Of a stretch of 13,733 bases of DNA, positions 1 to 6,946 are shown piece after piece. Both the position numbers and the translations under genes were made by a program. The notes beneath the pieces were generated by a model, which was not told the DNA's origin, made no database searches, and worked only from the letters and a program-made list of their open reading frames with translations. Numbering within the stretch: position 1 is the first letter of the stretch; each line of letters begins with the position of its first letter. This stretch comes from Candidatus Coatesiibacteriota bacterium (GTDB lineage Bacteria > B130-G9), in assembly GCA_016929465.1 (NCBI GenBank), contig JAFGIT010000047.1, positions 1-13,733 of the forward strand, given 5' to 3'.

Positions 1-217
1 CACTTCCGGTCGAACCGGAGCCGAGGACCGAATGACCTCCGCCCAATCGGACCCGCAGTCCGTTCGCCGCGTCCAGAATGGCTTTGATGGAGTCCCCCGA
101 GCTGCGCAGATACACGCCGTCGAGGACGGCGCCACGCTCATCGATCGCCGCCATCTTCACCGTGGTCGAGCCGGCGTCGATACCGATATATATGTTCTTA
201 TCCCTCTGACCTGCCAT
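1..217 (-). CDS. BadF/BadG/BcrA/BcrD-family activator ATPase, N-terminal part (cut by window edge)
   Basis: Only the first 72 codons are present; the gene continues beyond base 1. The protein begins MAGQRDKNIYIGIDAGSTTV, and the IGIDAGSTT phosphate-binding loop near residues 12-20 is characteristic of the ASKHA-fold ATPases that activate 2-hydroxyacyl-CoA dehydratases and benzoyl-CoA reductases. A second glycine/serine-rich loop, LGSGSTGS, lies at the cut edge, where family members carry a TGxGR-like motif. These proteins hydrolyse ATP and inject a low-potential electron from a [4Fe-4S] cluster into the partner enzyme; the cluster cysteines would lie outside the window. The start is the ATG at 217. 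A weak AGGG lies 13 bases upstream, so translation may be coupled to the permease gene ending 34 bases away. Family assignment is firm. Which partner enzyme it serves cannot be seen here. Confidence 0.85.
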   Translation of the reverse strand, partial: MAGQRDKNIYIGIDAGSTTVKMAAIDERGAVLDGVYLRSSGDSIKAILDAANGLRVRLGGGHSVLGSGSTGS

Positions 218-251
218 TTTCGGTTTCAAGCCCTGAATCTATGAGCGCGCA

Positions 252-1790
252 TCAAAGCGTCCATATTAGTGTGATGAGAGCACAAACCAATGTTATCACA
301 ACCGAGATGGCAATCGTCTTCCGCATGACACTGCCCTCCATCCCAATCCTATCAATGCTAGCCGCGGAATTCTGGAGCTTCGCCGGACACATGACGGTCG
401 CAAGACCAGCTCCGACAGCGCTCGCGGCACCTAAAATCACTCCGCTGAGCCCGATCTTCTCGCCCACCGCCAGGTGTAGGTTCGTGAGCATCGCCACGGC
501 CGATGTCTCGGAGCCGCTGATGAATCCCCCGATTAGGCCCAGAAGCGGGGAAGTGAACGAATAAAACCGACCGAACGCCGATGCACAGAAATCTGCCAGC
601 ACGGCAATCATGCTATGCGATTCCGCAGCCAGCTGCCAGTTAGCGCCCTTGCCGGAGTGATTGTAGATATAAGCGATAGCGAAGTAAATCGCTGCAGCTA
701 AGGCCGGTCTCGGTGCTCTCTTCATCCATTTGCTCAGGGTCATCCTGAGCTGCGCTCGAGTCGGCCTCAATATAGGGAACGAAAGCAGCGTGCTGACGAG
801 TATCCAGAAATACGCCTGCCAGAAGGGACGTAGATACTCCGGGCTTCCCGGAATGATCGTGATCGGTAGGGAGAGCCTCTCAAAGAATCGCTCAAAGAAT
901 GGCAGGCAAGGTGTGTTCGCGAGCGCGCTTGCGACCATCAATATCAACCAGGGAGACACGGCCGCAACGAGTGGCATATTTCGGGACGCAGATCGGCCGC
1001 GGTCAGCCTGGACGCTGGATTCATAGACCTTTCCGCCCTTCGCTTTTACGTAGATCAGCATTGCGCATATAATCCCACCGCCAGCGACAATTCCGGTGAG
1101 AATAGTCATGCCCAATCGACAGCACACCATCGCGGCTGCGCCAGCAACGACGCCCGTTATCACCGCCGGGAGAAGACCGCGTCTCATCATCCTGAAACCG
1201 CCCACCAAATAGAGCATCGCCAGGGCCACACAGACCGTGAGGATGGGCGCGAAATTCGCGAAGATGGCCCCGGCCGCGTCGATGTTTATCCCGGTCATGT
1301 GAGCGAAGACGACGAGCGGTATCGCGAGTATCGCATACGAGCAAAGGGCGTCGAATCCAAGCGTTGGGAGCGCAATAGCCACGAAGGGCGTGAATCCCAG
1401 TGATAGCATGATTGGGGGCAATATGGAGAACGGCAGCAGCCCCACAGAGGTCAGAAGCGTCCCGAAACCGATGTTGATGATTATGATCTGGGCGGCCCTC
1501 TCATCTCTTGCGACGCCCTTGATGAGGGCAGAGATGCGGTCGATTGCACCGACCTCCTGCATATAGGTCATCTGCAGTATGGAGAACATGACGACGAGAC
1601 TAATCGGCAGTGAGGCGGTGAGGCCGGACAGGCTGGCCAGTGCTATGACTCTGGCTGGTGTCTCGAAGAAGATCGCCGCTATCCCGGCGGCAAGAAACCA
1701 ACCGACAATCCCCGCCCTATCTGCTGCCATGTGCCTGAACACAAGCAGCAGCAATACGACAATCAGCGGCAGAGTAGCGATCAACGCCAT
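252..1790 (-). CDS. L-lactate permease family transporter (LctP/GlcA type)
   Basis: A polytopic inner-membrane protein of 512 residues from the ATG at 1790. An in-frame TTG at 1811 would add seven residues but lacks a ribosome site, whereas the ATG has AAGGG about ten bases upstream. Roughly a dozen hydrophobic segments span the length. The C-terminal quarter carries the most diagnostic sequence: GGFISGSETSA at about residues 421-431, matching the GTFFTGSDTSS region of E. coli LldP, and then an AASAVGAG...CPAKLQNSAAS stretch at about 456-478, matching its AANxxGGVxGKxxSPQS region. Known members import lactate or glycolate with protons. It is somewhat shorter than LldP (about 550). It sits between a sodium symporter gene and a 2-hydroxyacyl-CoA dehydratase-type activator gene, all leftward, which suggests a 2-hydroxyacid or related carboxylate substrate. 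Family is confident; substrate is inferred. Confidence 0.86.
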   Translation of the reverse strand: MALIATLPLIVVLLLLVFRHMAADRAGIVGWFLAAGIAAIFFETPARVIALASLSGLTASLPISLVVMFSILQMTYMQEVGAIDRISALIKGVARDERAAQIIIINIGFGTLLTSVGLLPFSILPPIMLSLGFTPFVAIALPTLGFDALCSYAILAIPLVVFAHMTGINIDAAGAIFANFAPILTVCVALAMLYLVGGFRMMRRGLLPAVITGVVAGAAAMVCCRLGMTILTGIVAGGGIICAMLIYVKAKGGKVYESSVQADRGRSASRNMPLVAAVSPWLILMVASALANTPCLPFFERFFERLSLPITIIPGSPEYLRPFWQAYFWILVSTLLSFPILRPTRAQLRMTLSKWMKRAPRPALAAAIYFAIAYIYNHSGKGANWQLAAESHSMIAVLADFCASAFGRFYSFTSPLLGLIGGFISGSETSAVAMLTNLHLAVGEKIGLSGVILGAASAVGAGLATVMCPAKLQNSAASIDRIGMEGSVMRKTIAISVVITLVCALITLIWTL

Positions 1791-1895
1791 CACTCTGCCG
1801 CCCTTTTCCAAGCTTTCGATGCCCCAGATGATGGATGGCCGATCATCGTTACCAAACCGGCAGAGAGAATTCTAAATTCGAGGCCAGAATGTCCC

Positions 1896-3362
1896 TCAGA
1901 TCGCGTAGCCGTTCTTCGTGTCCTTTGGCCTGAACAGGCTCTCCACCCACACTACAATTGGCAGAACGATCATCGAGATGATCATGCCGGCGGAGGCGAT
2001 CTGCGGAACCATAGCCGCTGAGTCTGTCAGCGCATACCAGATCAGGGTAGTCCCGAGACCAACGAACGAACTGACTATCGCGCTGAGCTTGGTCGCTTTC
2101 TTCCATAGTAGGCCATATACAAAGGGCGCCAGGAATACCGCCGCCACCGCACCCCATGATATCGAGAGCATCGTGACGATTATCGCGGGTTTCTTGAGCG
2201 CGATTATCACGGAGAGAAATATCACGACGAGACATATCGCGCGCATCGGGAGAACGAGCTTCTTCTCGTGGTCGCCTTTGCCGAAGAATCCCTGGTACAA
2301 ATCCTTCACGATGGAAGAGCTCGACACGAGGACCAACGCCGCAAGGGTGGACATTGATGCGGCGAATACAAGCAGGAGGATAATCACCCCCAGGACTTCT
2401 GGAACGAATTGCTTAATCATCACGGGCATGAGCTTATCGACAGCAGCCTTTCCGCCTTTGAATAGTGTGGGATGACTCTCCGCTGAGATGAAGACCCTCG
2501 TTAGTGCCCCCGAATAGTATGCCCCGAATGTGATAATCAAGGCGAAGAGCGTGGCGACGATTGTGCCAATCTTGACCGACTTCTCGTCCTTGATGCCATA
2601 GAATTTCTGCACCAACTGCGGCATGGCGAACGGTGCAACGGATGTCAGGAAGACCAGCGCCATGATCGGGCGCCATCCAGCCGGTCCCCAGATCGACGTC
2701 AGTTCGGGATTGATTGAATTCAGCCTCTCGAGGATGTTGGATACTCCACCAGCCTTCGCGGTGAACATCCCAATCATTATGAGGATACCCGCGATCATGA
2801 TCATCCCCTGGAATATATCAACGACCGTAATGGCCTTATAGCCGCCCATGATCAGGTATATCGCAGTCAGTATCGCCATGGCGAAGAGGATGTAGCTGTA
2901 CGAGACATTGAAGTTGATCTCGAACAGGTAGCTCAAGCCCATGTACACCGAGGCGGAGTATGGAATGAGAAACACGAATATGCATATTGCCGAGTAGGCC
3001 TTCAGAAACCTCGACTGATAGCGGGCCTCTAAGTACTCGGGCATAGTATGCACGCCCATCTGCTGGGTCGCCCGCATGATTCTCCCGCCCAGTAATTTCC
3101 ACACCAGGAAGGTGCCGACGATAGTGTTCCCCAGCGCCACCCACAGCGAAGCCATTCCGAATCCCCATCCAATCTTGCCGGCAAAGCCTATGATCAACAC
3201 GGCGCTGAAGTATGCAGTACCATAGGTAAATGCGGTCAGCCAGGGACCAACGGTCCTGTTGGCGAGGAAGAAATCGCCGAAGGTCTTGGTCCTCTTCATC
3301 GACTTGTAGCCGATGAAAAGTATCACTATGACGTAGATTGCAAGAACGATGATTCTGTACAT
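1896..3362 (-). CDS. Sodium:solute symporter (SSS/SSF family, PutP-like)
   Basis: A 488-residue inner-membrane protein with about 13 hydrophobic segments. The family signature is at about residues 173-192 (GGYKAITVVDIFQGMIMIAG). The AASMSTLAAL segment near 334-343 corresponds to the sodium-site helix of PutP, with S338 and T339 aligning with its S340/T341, and is followed by the usual VKDLYQ at 352-357. Known members take up amino acids, pantothenate, sugars or short carboxylates with Na+; the substrate cannot be read from sequence. The ATG at 3362 is preferred over an upstream in-frame GTG at 3509. It has AAGGA ten bases upstream, the hydrophobic segment starts right after it, and the 49 extra residues do not look like family sequence. 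It is the first gene of the leftward group, about 105 bases before the lactate permease. Confidence 0.92.
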   Translation of the reverse strand: MYRIIVLAIYVIVILFIGYKSMKRTKTFGDFFLANRTVGPWLTAFTYGTAYFSAVLIIGFAGKIGWGFGMASLWVALGNTIVGTFLVWKLLGGRIMRATQQMGVHTMPEYLEARYQSRFLKAYSAICIFVFLIPYSASVYMGLSYLFEINFNVSYSYILFAMAILTAIYLIMGGYKAITVVDIFQGMIMIAGILIMIGMFTAKAGGVSNILERLNSINPELTSIWGPAGWRPIMALVFLTSVAPFAMPQLVQKFYGIKDEKSVKIGTIVATLFALIITFGAYYSGALTRVFISAESHPTLFKGGKAAVDKLMPVMIKQFVPEVLGVIILLLVFAASMSTLAALVLVSSSSIVKDLYQGFFGKGDHEKKLVLPMRAICLVVIFLSVIIALKKPAIIVTMLSISWGAVAAVFLAPFVYGLLWKKATKLSAIVSSFVGLGTTLIWYALTDSAAMVPQIASAGMIISMIVLPIVVWVESLFRPKDTKNGYAI

Positions 3363-3449
3363 CTCTTCAGTGTCCTTTCCATCAAATACGAACAAAAAGA
3401 AATCCGTCGACCAACGAGCGTGAGCTGATTTATGGTGCACGAAAAAGGT

Positions 3450-3478
3450 AAGATAGCAAAGAAGTCCGACATAGCCAA
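3450..3478 (-). promoter_or_regulatory. Candidate sigma70-type promoter for the symporter gene
   Basis: Read on the minus strand: TTGGCT (3478-3473), 17 bases, TATCTT (3455-3450), with a TGC extended -10 element. It lies about 90 bases upstream of the symporter ATG and could drive the leftward group. This is a motif match only. Confidence 0.35.
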
Positions 3479-3640
3479 GTAAAGCGTTGCCAGGGATTTG
3501 GCCCAGCACTATCCATCTATATGGGAGTCAAAATCTTAACGCTGGCTCCTGCAGAGATTGGGTCCTTTCATTAAGGTGTTCTCCCCCGGACGAGGGGCAG
3601 TCAATCACTCTCGAAATCGCCGAAGGGAGTAAAAATGGCG

Positions 3641-3678
3641 GGGGCGGGAGTTCCACCGAGAGGCTTCCTTCCCGCCCC
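3641..3678. repeat. GC-rich inverted repeat (hairpin)
   Basis: GGGGCGGGA at 3641-3649 pairs perfectly with TCCCGCCCC at 3670-3678 across a 20-base loop. On the minus strand the stem is followed within about four bases by an ATTTTTA tract, so it could terminate leftward transcripts, although no leftward gene is seen upstream. On the plus strand it would sit in the leader of the AGGAGGG ribosome site at about 3696. Confidence 0.4.
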
Positions 3679-3909
3679 AAAAACCACAAACCAAAAGGAG
3701 GGTAACACGCCGCATGGATCTCCGGGGCTGGAAACCCACACGGTCTATGAGGCTATCTATATCTAAAACAACCACCATGCCTCCAAGGTTTCTTGATGAG
3801 GTAGTGATATTCGAAAGAACAGATCGCGACGACGTACACTCATTTGTGTCGGTCAGCTCTGCCGTTCCCAGTTGTCCAGGGCTCTTATATATCTTGTACT
3901 GAAAGCCCT

Positions 3910-3937
3910 TTGACTAAAAGACCGCCTCTGCTATTAT
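3910..3937 (+). promoter_or_regulatory. Strong sigma70-type promoter candidate for the DUF4870 gene
   Basis: TTGACT (3910-3915), 16-base spacer, TATTAT (3932-3937), with a TGC extended -10 just upstream. It is close to consensus at both boxes. Transcription would start near 3944, giving a leader of about 78 bases before the ATG at 4022. Confidence 0.55.
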
Positions 3938-3941
3938 CACA

Positions 3942-4013
3942 ATGGAATCACCCCCTGGAAGTTCCATGATTGTCTCTCCGGAGACAGCCAATACATTTTT
4001 AGGAGTGATATAA
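3942..4013 (+). other. Possible short leader ORF (23 codons) ahead of the DUF4870 gene
   Basis: An ATG at 3942, five bases after the -10 box, opens a 23-codon frame ending TAA at 4011-4013, eight bases before the DUF4870 ATG. If transcription starts at the ATG it would be leaderless. The AGGAG at 4001-4005 lies 16 bases from ATG 4022, longer than usual, so translation of the short frame could help by coupling. A TGTCTC(TCCG)GAGACA hairpin at 3971-3986 lies inside it. Conservation is unknown. Confidence 0.2.
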
Positions 4014-4021
4014 GTGACGCC

Positions 4022-4453
4022 ATGAAGGATGAAGACAATTTCGAATCTCGGACCAAAAATGGTCAACGGCCCACAGAGGAATCATCTCAATCAATCAATT
4101 CAATAACCGGGATGTCAGACGAACAGGCCAGAGGGTGGGCGATGCTCTGCCACCTGGGCGCGTTCGCGGGAGTGGTTTTTCCATTCGGTAATATCATCTT
4201 GCCATTAGTTTTCTGGATCATACGAAAGGACGAATCGGCATTCGTAGATGACCAGGGGAAGGAATCCCTGAATTTCCAAATTTCGCTTTCAATTTACTTC
4301 ATCATCGCCGGGCTGCTCGGTCTCATATTGATCGGGTTTTTCATGTTGCCCATTATTGGTGTTTTCGGAGTGATTTGTGTCATAATTGCCGCTATGAAGG
4401 CAAACAAGGGCGAGAAATACCGCTATCCCCTCTGCATAAGGTTCATTAAGTAG
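4022..4453 (+). CDS. DUF4870 (Tic20-like) small membrane protein
   Basis: A 143-residue protein. A hydrophilic Ser/Asn-rich N-terminus of about 30 residues precedes the DUF4870 core: ARGWAMLCHLGAFAG (36-50), two or three hydrophobic segments, and the conserved VDDQGKESLNFQIS near 74-87, which is close to the family's VDxxGKEALNFQIS. The C-terminus (about 126-143, KANKGEKYRYPLCIRFIK) also matches the family's AxxGExYRYPxxIRFI ending. The protein is predicted to sit in the cytoplasmic membrane; the family has no settled biochemical role. The ATG at 4022 is chosen because an internal ATG at codon 31 lacks a ribosome site, although AGGAG is 16 bases from 4022. It appears monocistronic: a near-consensus promoter lies upstream and a strong hairpin follows the stop. 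Confidence 0.92.
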   Translation: MKDEDNFESRTKNGQRPTEESSQSINSITGMSDEQARGWAMLCHLGAFAGVVFPFGNIILPLVFWIIRKDESAFVDDQGKESLNFQISLSIYFIIAGLLGLILIGFFMLPIIGVFGVICVIIAAMKANKGEKYRYPLCIRFIK

Positions 4454-4501
4454 AGCGAGCGGCCGGGGCTCGCCCCGGGCCATGGAGGTCATAGCCTCGC
4501 T
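4454..4501 (+). terminator. Strong hairpin after the DUF4870 gene, candidate terminator
   Basis: Immediately after the TAG, CCGGGG(CTCG)CCCCGG forms a perfect stem within 4463-4478, extendable through flanking GG/CC with one bulged base. The outer arms AGCGAG (4454-4459) and CTCGCT (4496-4501) are also complementary and are followed by CTTCTC. There is no clean T-tract, so intrinsic termination is uncertain. Confidence 0.35.
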
Positions 4502-4578
4502 CTTCTCATCAGGGACAGCTGCATCCCGGAAAACTCGAGTGTGCATGAAACCCATTGAATTAGTGGACGATTTGGGGG

Positions 4579-4608
4579 TGGCAATCGTATCGGCCTGGGG
4601 TATATACT
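4579..4608 (+). promoter_or_regulatory. Weak promoter candidate upstream of the lipoprotein gene
   Basis: TGGCAA (4579-4584), 18 bases, TATACT (4603-4608), about 75 bases before the start codon. The -10 box is good and the -35 box is poor. Some promoter is expected between the hairpin at 4454-4501 and the gene. Confidence 0.22.
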
Positions 4609-4681
4609 CACACTGAGGCGCAGGTTGGATGAGGTGCGCCACCATATCAGAACCATTCCAAAGAGGCGGAGAGGATAGATG

Positions 4682-5908
4682 ATGGCCAGGGTCTTCAAAT
4701 TAGTCGCCATTCTATGCGCTTTGATGCTTACAGCATCCTGCTCAATTACTATCACCTGTGGCGATTCAGACCACGACGACGATGAACAGGTGTGCAAGGG
4801 ACGTCCCTGCAAGAAGGAGCAGCCATGCGACGAGAAGAGCGGGCCCCAGGCTGGGAAGAAGCCTGGACAGAAGGGGCTCTACGACCCGAAAACCGGGGCA
4901 TTTCTAGATTTCGACCTCAAGGAGCTGGAGAAGCGCGCGAGGGAGGCCTACGAGGCTGGCGAGTACGAAAAGGCCGCTCGCCTTTATTTGAATTTACTCA
5001 GACGGAATATCACCGATGGCGGCAACATCTACAATCTCGCTTGCTGCTATGGGCTTCTTGGCAAGCCAAAACTCGCCGCGAATTTCCTCGAGCGCGCATA
5101 TAAGGCGGGATTCAACGATGTCGAGTGGATAAAGTTCGATCCCGACTTCGAAAAGGTCAGGGACAGCGAGGAGTTCCAATCGACGATCGCCTGTTTAGAA
5201 GGGCAGGCGAAGAGGAAATCGGAGGGCGCTGGCAAACCGATATATATAAGCGCCGAGGCGGAGTTCCGGTGCCGCGTGATGCTCCCCGACGGCTTTGACC
5301 CGAATAAGACGTACCCACTTCTCGTGGGGCTGCATGGCTACGGGAGTGATCCCGAGAATTTTGCCGGGCTCTGGAAGCGCTTCGACAACCCGCAGTTCAT
5401 CTATGCGGTTCCCCAGGCTCCCTATCCCTATCTGCGGGGAAATGAGCAGGGCTACAGCTGGAGCGCCCCGCTTCCGGATGACGATCCGGCAGGCGAGCGG
5501 TCGAAGCTCGAATCCGAGGAATACGTCGCCAAGCTCGTCAAGCATCTGAAGAAAGAATACAAAGTCGGCGATACTTACCTGCTGGGCTTCTCGCAGGGGT
5601 GTGGGATGACCTATACAACGGGGATCAAGTACCATGAGCTCTTCAAGGGCCTGATATGCTTCGGGGGATGGTTCTCCAAGGATTGGCTCGTCGATAAGGC
5701 GGGCATCGACCTGAAGGAGATGAACGACCTGCGCGTCTTCATCGCTCACGGCAGCAAGGATACGCTGGTGAAGATCGAGGAAGGTGAGAAGGCCAAGGAT
5801 ATACTCAAGGAGTACGGCTACAACGTCACCTTCTACGTGTTCGATGGCGCGCACGCCGTCCCTGAGCAAGCATTGCGAGAGGCGCAGAGCTGGATGGGTC
5901 TGAATTAG
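4682..5908 (+). CDS. Probable lipoprotein: TPR-like segment fused to an alpha/beta-hydrolase esterase
   Basis: Numbering from the ATG at 4679 (409 residues); the adjacent ATG at 4682 has the better spacing (7 bases) from GAGG at 4671-4674. The N-terminus is a basic and hydrophobic signal peptide ending LMLTASC, with C21 as probable lipidation site (Thr at -3 makes the lipobox imperfect). An Asp/Cys/Lys-rich linker to about residue 65 contains four more cysteines. Residues 82-170 have TPR character (YEAGEYEKAARLY, then NIYNLACCYGLLGKP). The C-terminal half is a carboxylesterase/phospholipase-type hydrolase: LHGYGSDP at 218-225 (oxyanion region), nucleophile S305 in GFSQG, acid D361 in HGSKD, and H392 in DGAH. 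It is predicted to be an exported, membrane-anchored esterase; its substrate is unknown. It appears to stand alone, with a small hairpin downstream. Confidence 0.87.
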   Translation: MARVFKLVAILCALMLTASCSITITCGDSDHDDDEQVCKGRPCKKEQPCDEKSGPQAGKKPGQKGLYDPKTGAFLDFDLKELEKRAREAYEAGEYEKAARLYLNLLRRNITDGGNIYNLACCYGLLGKPKLAANFLERAYKAGFNDVEWIKFDPDFEKVRDSEEFQSTIACLEGQAKRKSEGAGKPIYISAEAEFRCRVMLPDGFDPNKTYPLLVGLHGYGSDPENFAGLWKRFDNPQFIYAVPQAPYPYLRGNEQGYSWSAPLPDDDPAGERSKLESEEYVAKLVKHLKKEYKVGDTYLLGFSQGCGMTYTTGIKYHELFKGLICFGGWFSKDWLVDKAGIDLKEMNDLRVFIAHGSKDTLVKIEEGEKAKDILKEYGYNVTFYVFDGAHAVPEQALREAQSWMGLN

Positions 5909-5922
5909 GAGCAGGAACATAT

Positions 5923-5939
5923 TCGCCGTCGGCGATTTT
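5923..5939 (+). terminator. Small hairpin with T-tract after the esterase gene
   Basis: TCGCC(GTC)GGCGA at 5923-5935 is followed directly by TTTT. The stem is only 5 base pairs, so termination may be partial. Its position, 15 bases after the stop codon, supports the reading. Confidence 0.4.
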
Positions 5940-5946
5940 GGATAGC

Positions 5947-5976
5947 TTGAATTAACGGATAAGGCGACAATATAAG
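5947..5976 (+). promoter_or_regulatory. Weak promoter candidate for the DUF3795 pair
   Basis: TTGAAT (5947-5952), 18 bases, TATAAG (5971-5976), just after the hairpin at 5923-5939. If real, the transcript would start very close to the ATG at 5985, leaving little room for a ribosome site, so a more upstream start remains possible. Confidence 0.2.
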
Positions 5977-5984
5977 AGGGTGCT

Positions 5985-6458
5985 ATGGATTACCGATATG
6001 ACTCGCCTTGTGGGATTTACTGCGGTGCCTGCGGGATCCTGAAAGATCTCCGGGCGGGGCGACATGAAGAGCGTGCAAGGCAAATGAATATGCCACCAGA
6101 GGAGCTGAAGTGCGCGGGATGCAAGACGGATACGATAGCTGACTTCTGCGTAGGCTGCAAATTCCGAGACTGCACGAAGGAGAAGGGGATCGAGTTCTGC
6201 TTCGATTGCGATGAGTTCCCCTGCGCTGAGCTCGTCGCCTTCAGGAATGACAAATGGCCACACCACTCGACCGTTCTGAATAATCTCGATACAATAAAGG
6301 AAGAGGGGGTCGCGGAGTGGCTCGTGAGGCAGAAGAAGCGATGGAGCTGCCCCGAGTGCGGCGAGTCATTCACCTGGTATGAGAGCCAATGCGAAGCATG
6401 CGGCGCGACGCTATATGACTGCCGCAAAGAGGATGAGGACCTGAAGAGAGAGAGATAG
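5985..6458 (+). CDS. DUF3795 Cys-rich protein with C-terminal zinc ribbon (first of a tandem pair)
   Basis: 157 residues, soluble. The DUF3795 region carries CGIYCGAC (C9, C13, C16), CAGC (C43, C46), CVGC (C55, C58), C63, then CFDC and FPC (C72, C75, C80), the standard spacing for this family. Beyond the core, CPEC (122-125) and CEAC (136-139) form a separate zinc-ribbon-like knuckle pair. The protein presumably binds Zn or Fe-S clusters; the family's function is not established. The ATG at 5985 has AGAGGG four bases upstream. Its paralog begins two bases after its stop, so the two are cotranscribed. The two proteins are clearly related over their whole length, indicating a tandem duplication. 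Confidence 0.9.
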   Translation: MDYRYDSPCGIYCGACGILKDLRAGRHEERARQMNMPPEELKCAGCKTDTIADFCVGCKFRDCTKEKGIEFCFDCDEFPCAELVAFRNDKWPHHSTVLNNLDTIKEEGVAEWLVRQKKRWSCPECGESFTWYESQCEACGATLYDCRKEDEDLKRER

Positions 6459-6460
6459 CA

Positions 6461-6946
6461 ATGAACAACGGCAGATACGACTCCTATTGCGGTATTTACT
6501 GCGGCGCTTGTGAGATCGTGCACGAGGAAAGGAACGGTCGCCTGAGTTCCTATGCTGAGACGGCCGGTGTCTCGCCGGACGAAATGTCATGCCATGGCTG
6601 CAAGAGCGATACGATTACGAAGTGTTGCAAAGAATGCGAAGTTAGAGCCTGCGCCATTTCGAAGGGATTCGCGACATGTGCTGAATGCGAGGAGGTTCCT
6701 TGCGAGCTCTTCGCCCCATTCAAGGTCGGAGGTTTTTACCCTCTCTACGTGCTGATGATGAACAACCTCGAGAACATCAAACACGCTGGAATCGAGGAAT
6801 GGCGAGAATCGCGACGAAAGCGATGGAAGTGTGAGGAGTGCGGAACGCCATCTTGGTGGTATCAGAAGGTTTGTGACAATTGCGGGGCGATGCTCGTCGA
6901 TTGCGAGGCGGAGGCCGACAAGATAGAGCGCCGCAATGAGAGTTGA
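6461..6946 (+). CDS. DUF3795 Cys-rich protein with C-terminal zinc ribbon (second of a tandem pair)
   Basis: 161 residues and paralogous to the preceding gene, with the same cysteine pattern: CGIYCGAC (C10, C14, C17), CHGC (C44, C47), CCKEC (C55, C56, C59), C64, CAEC and VPC (C73, C76, C81), then ribbon pairs C124/C127 and C138/C141 and a lone C148 equivalent to C146 of its neighbour. Differences concentrate between the cysteines, suggesting that both copies keep the metal-binding fold but may have diverged in partners. The ATG follows the first gene's stop by two bases, with GAGAG upstream. Its TGA overlaps the TTG start of the dehydrogenase gene (TTGA), implying coupled translation. Function is unknown. 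Confidence 0.9.
   Translation: MNNGRYDSYCGIYCGACEIVHEERNGRLSSYAETAGVSPDEMSCHGCKSDTITKCCKECEVRACAISKGFATCAECEEVPCELFAPFKVGGFYPLYVLMMNNLENIKHAGIEEWRESRRKRWKCEECGTPSWWYQKVCDNCGAMLVDCEAEADKIERRNES

Larger units (their letters stand above)
3363..4021. other. Divergent intergenic region with no convincing gene
   Basis: About 660 bases lie between the leftward symporter and the rightward DUF4870 gene. I see a promoter candidate for each side, a GC-rich hairpin (3641-3678), and a very good ribosome site (AGGAGGG at about 3696-3702) followed after 11 bases by an ATG at 3714. The 62-codon frame opened by that ATG (to 3902) has no recognisable domain and unprotein-like composition. The hairpin plus ribosome-site arrangement resembles the leader of a gene whose coding part has been lost or replaced. 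I could not match the leader to any riboswitch class. Confidence 0.5.

Noticed and set aside
3363-3509. N-terminal extension of the symporter to a GTG at 3509
   Set aside because: The ATG at 3362 has a good ribosome site and is followed directly by the first membrane helix; a promoter candidate lies inside the extension.
3541-3680. Possible glycine-type riboswitch (a GCCGAAGGGAG-like string near the symporter)
   Set aside because: The required CTCTCAGG and AAAGGAC elements are not present in order on either strand.
3714-3902. 62-codon plus-strand ORF with a strong ribosome site
   Set aside because: Composition is unlike a folded protein, no domain is recognisable and spacing to the ribosome site is long; kept only as part of the intergenic description.
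5195-5920. 241-codon minus-strand open frame opposite the esterase gene
   Set aside because: It is antisense to a gene with a complete catalytic triad and has no recognisable domain; it reflects high G+C at codon position 3.
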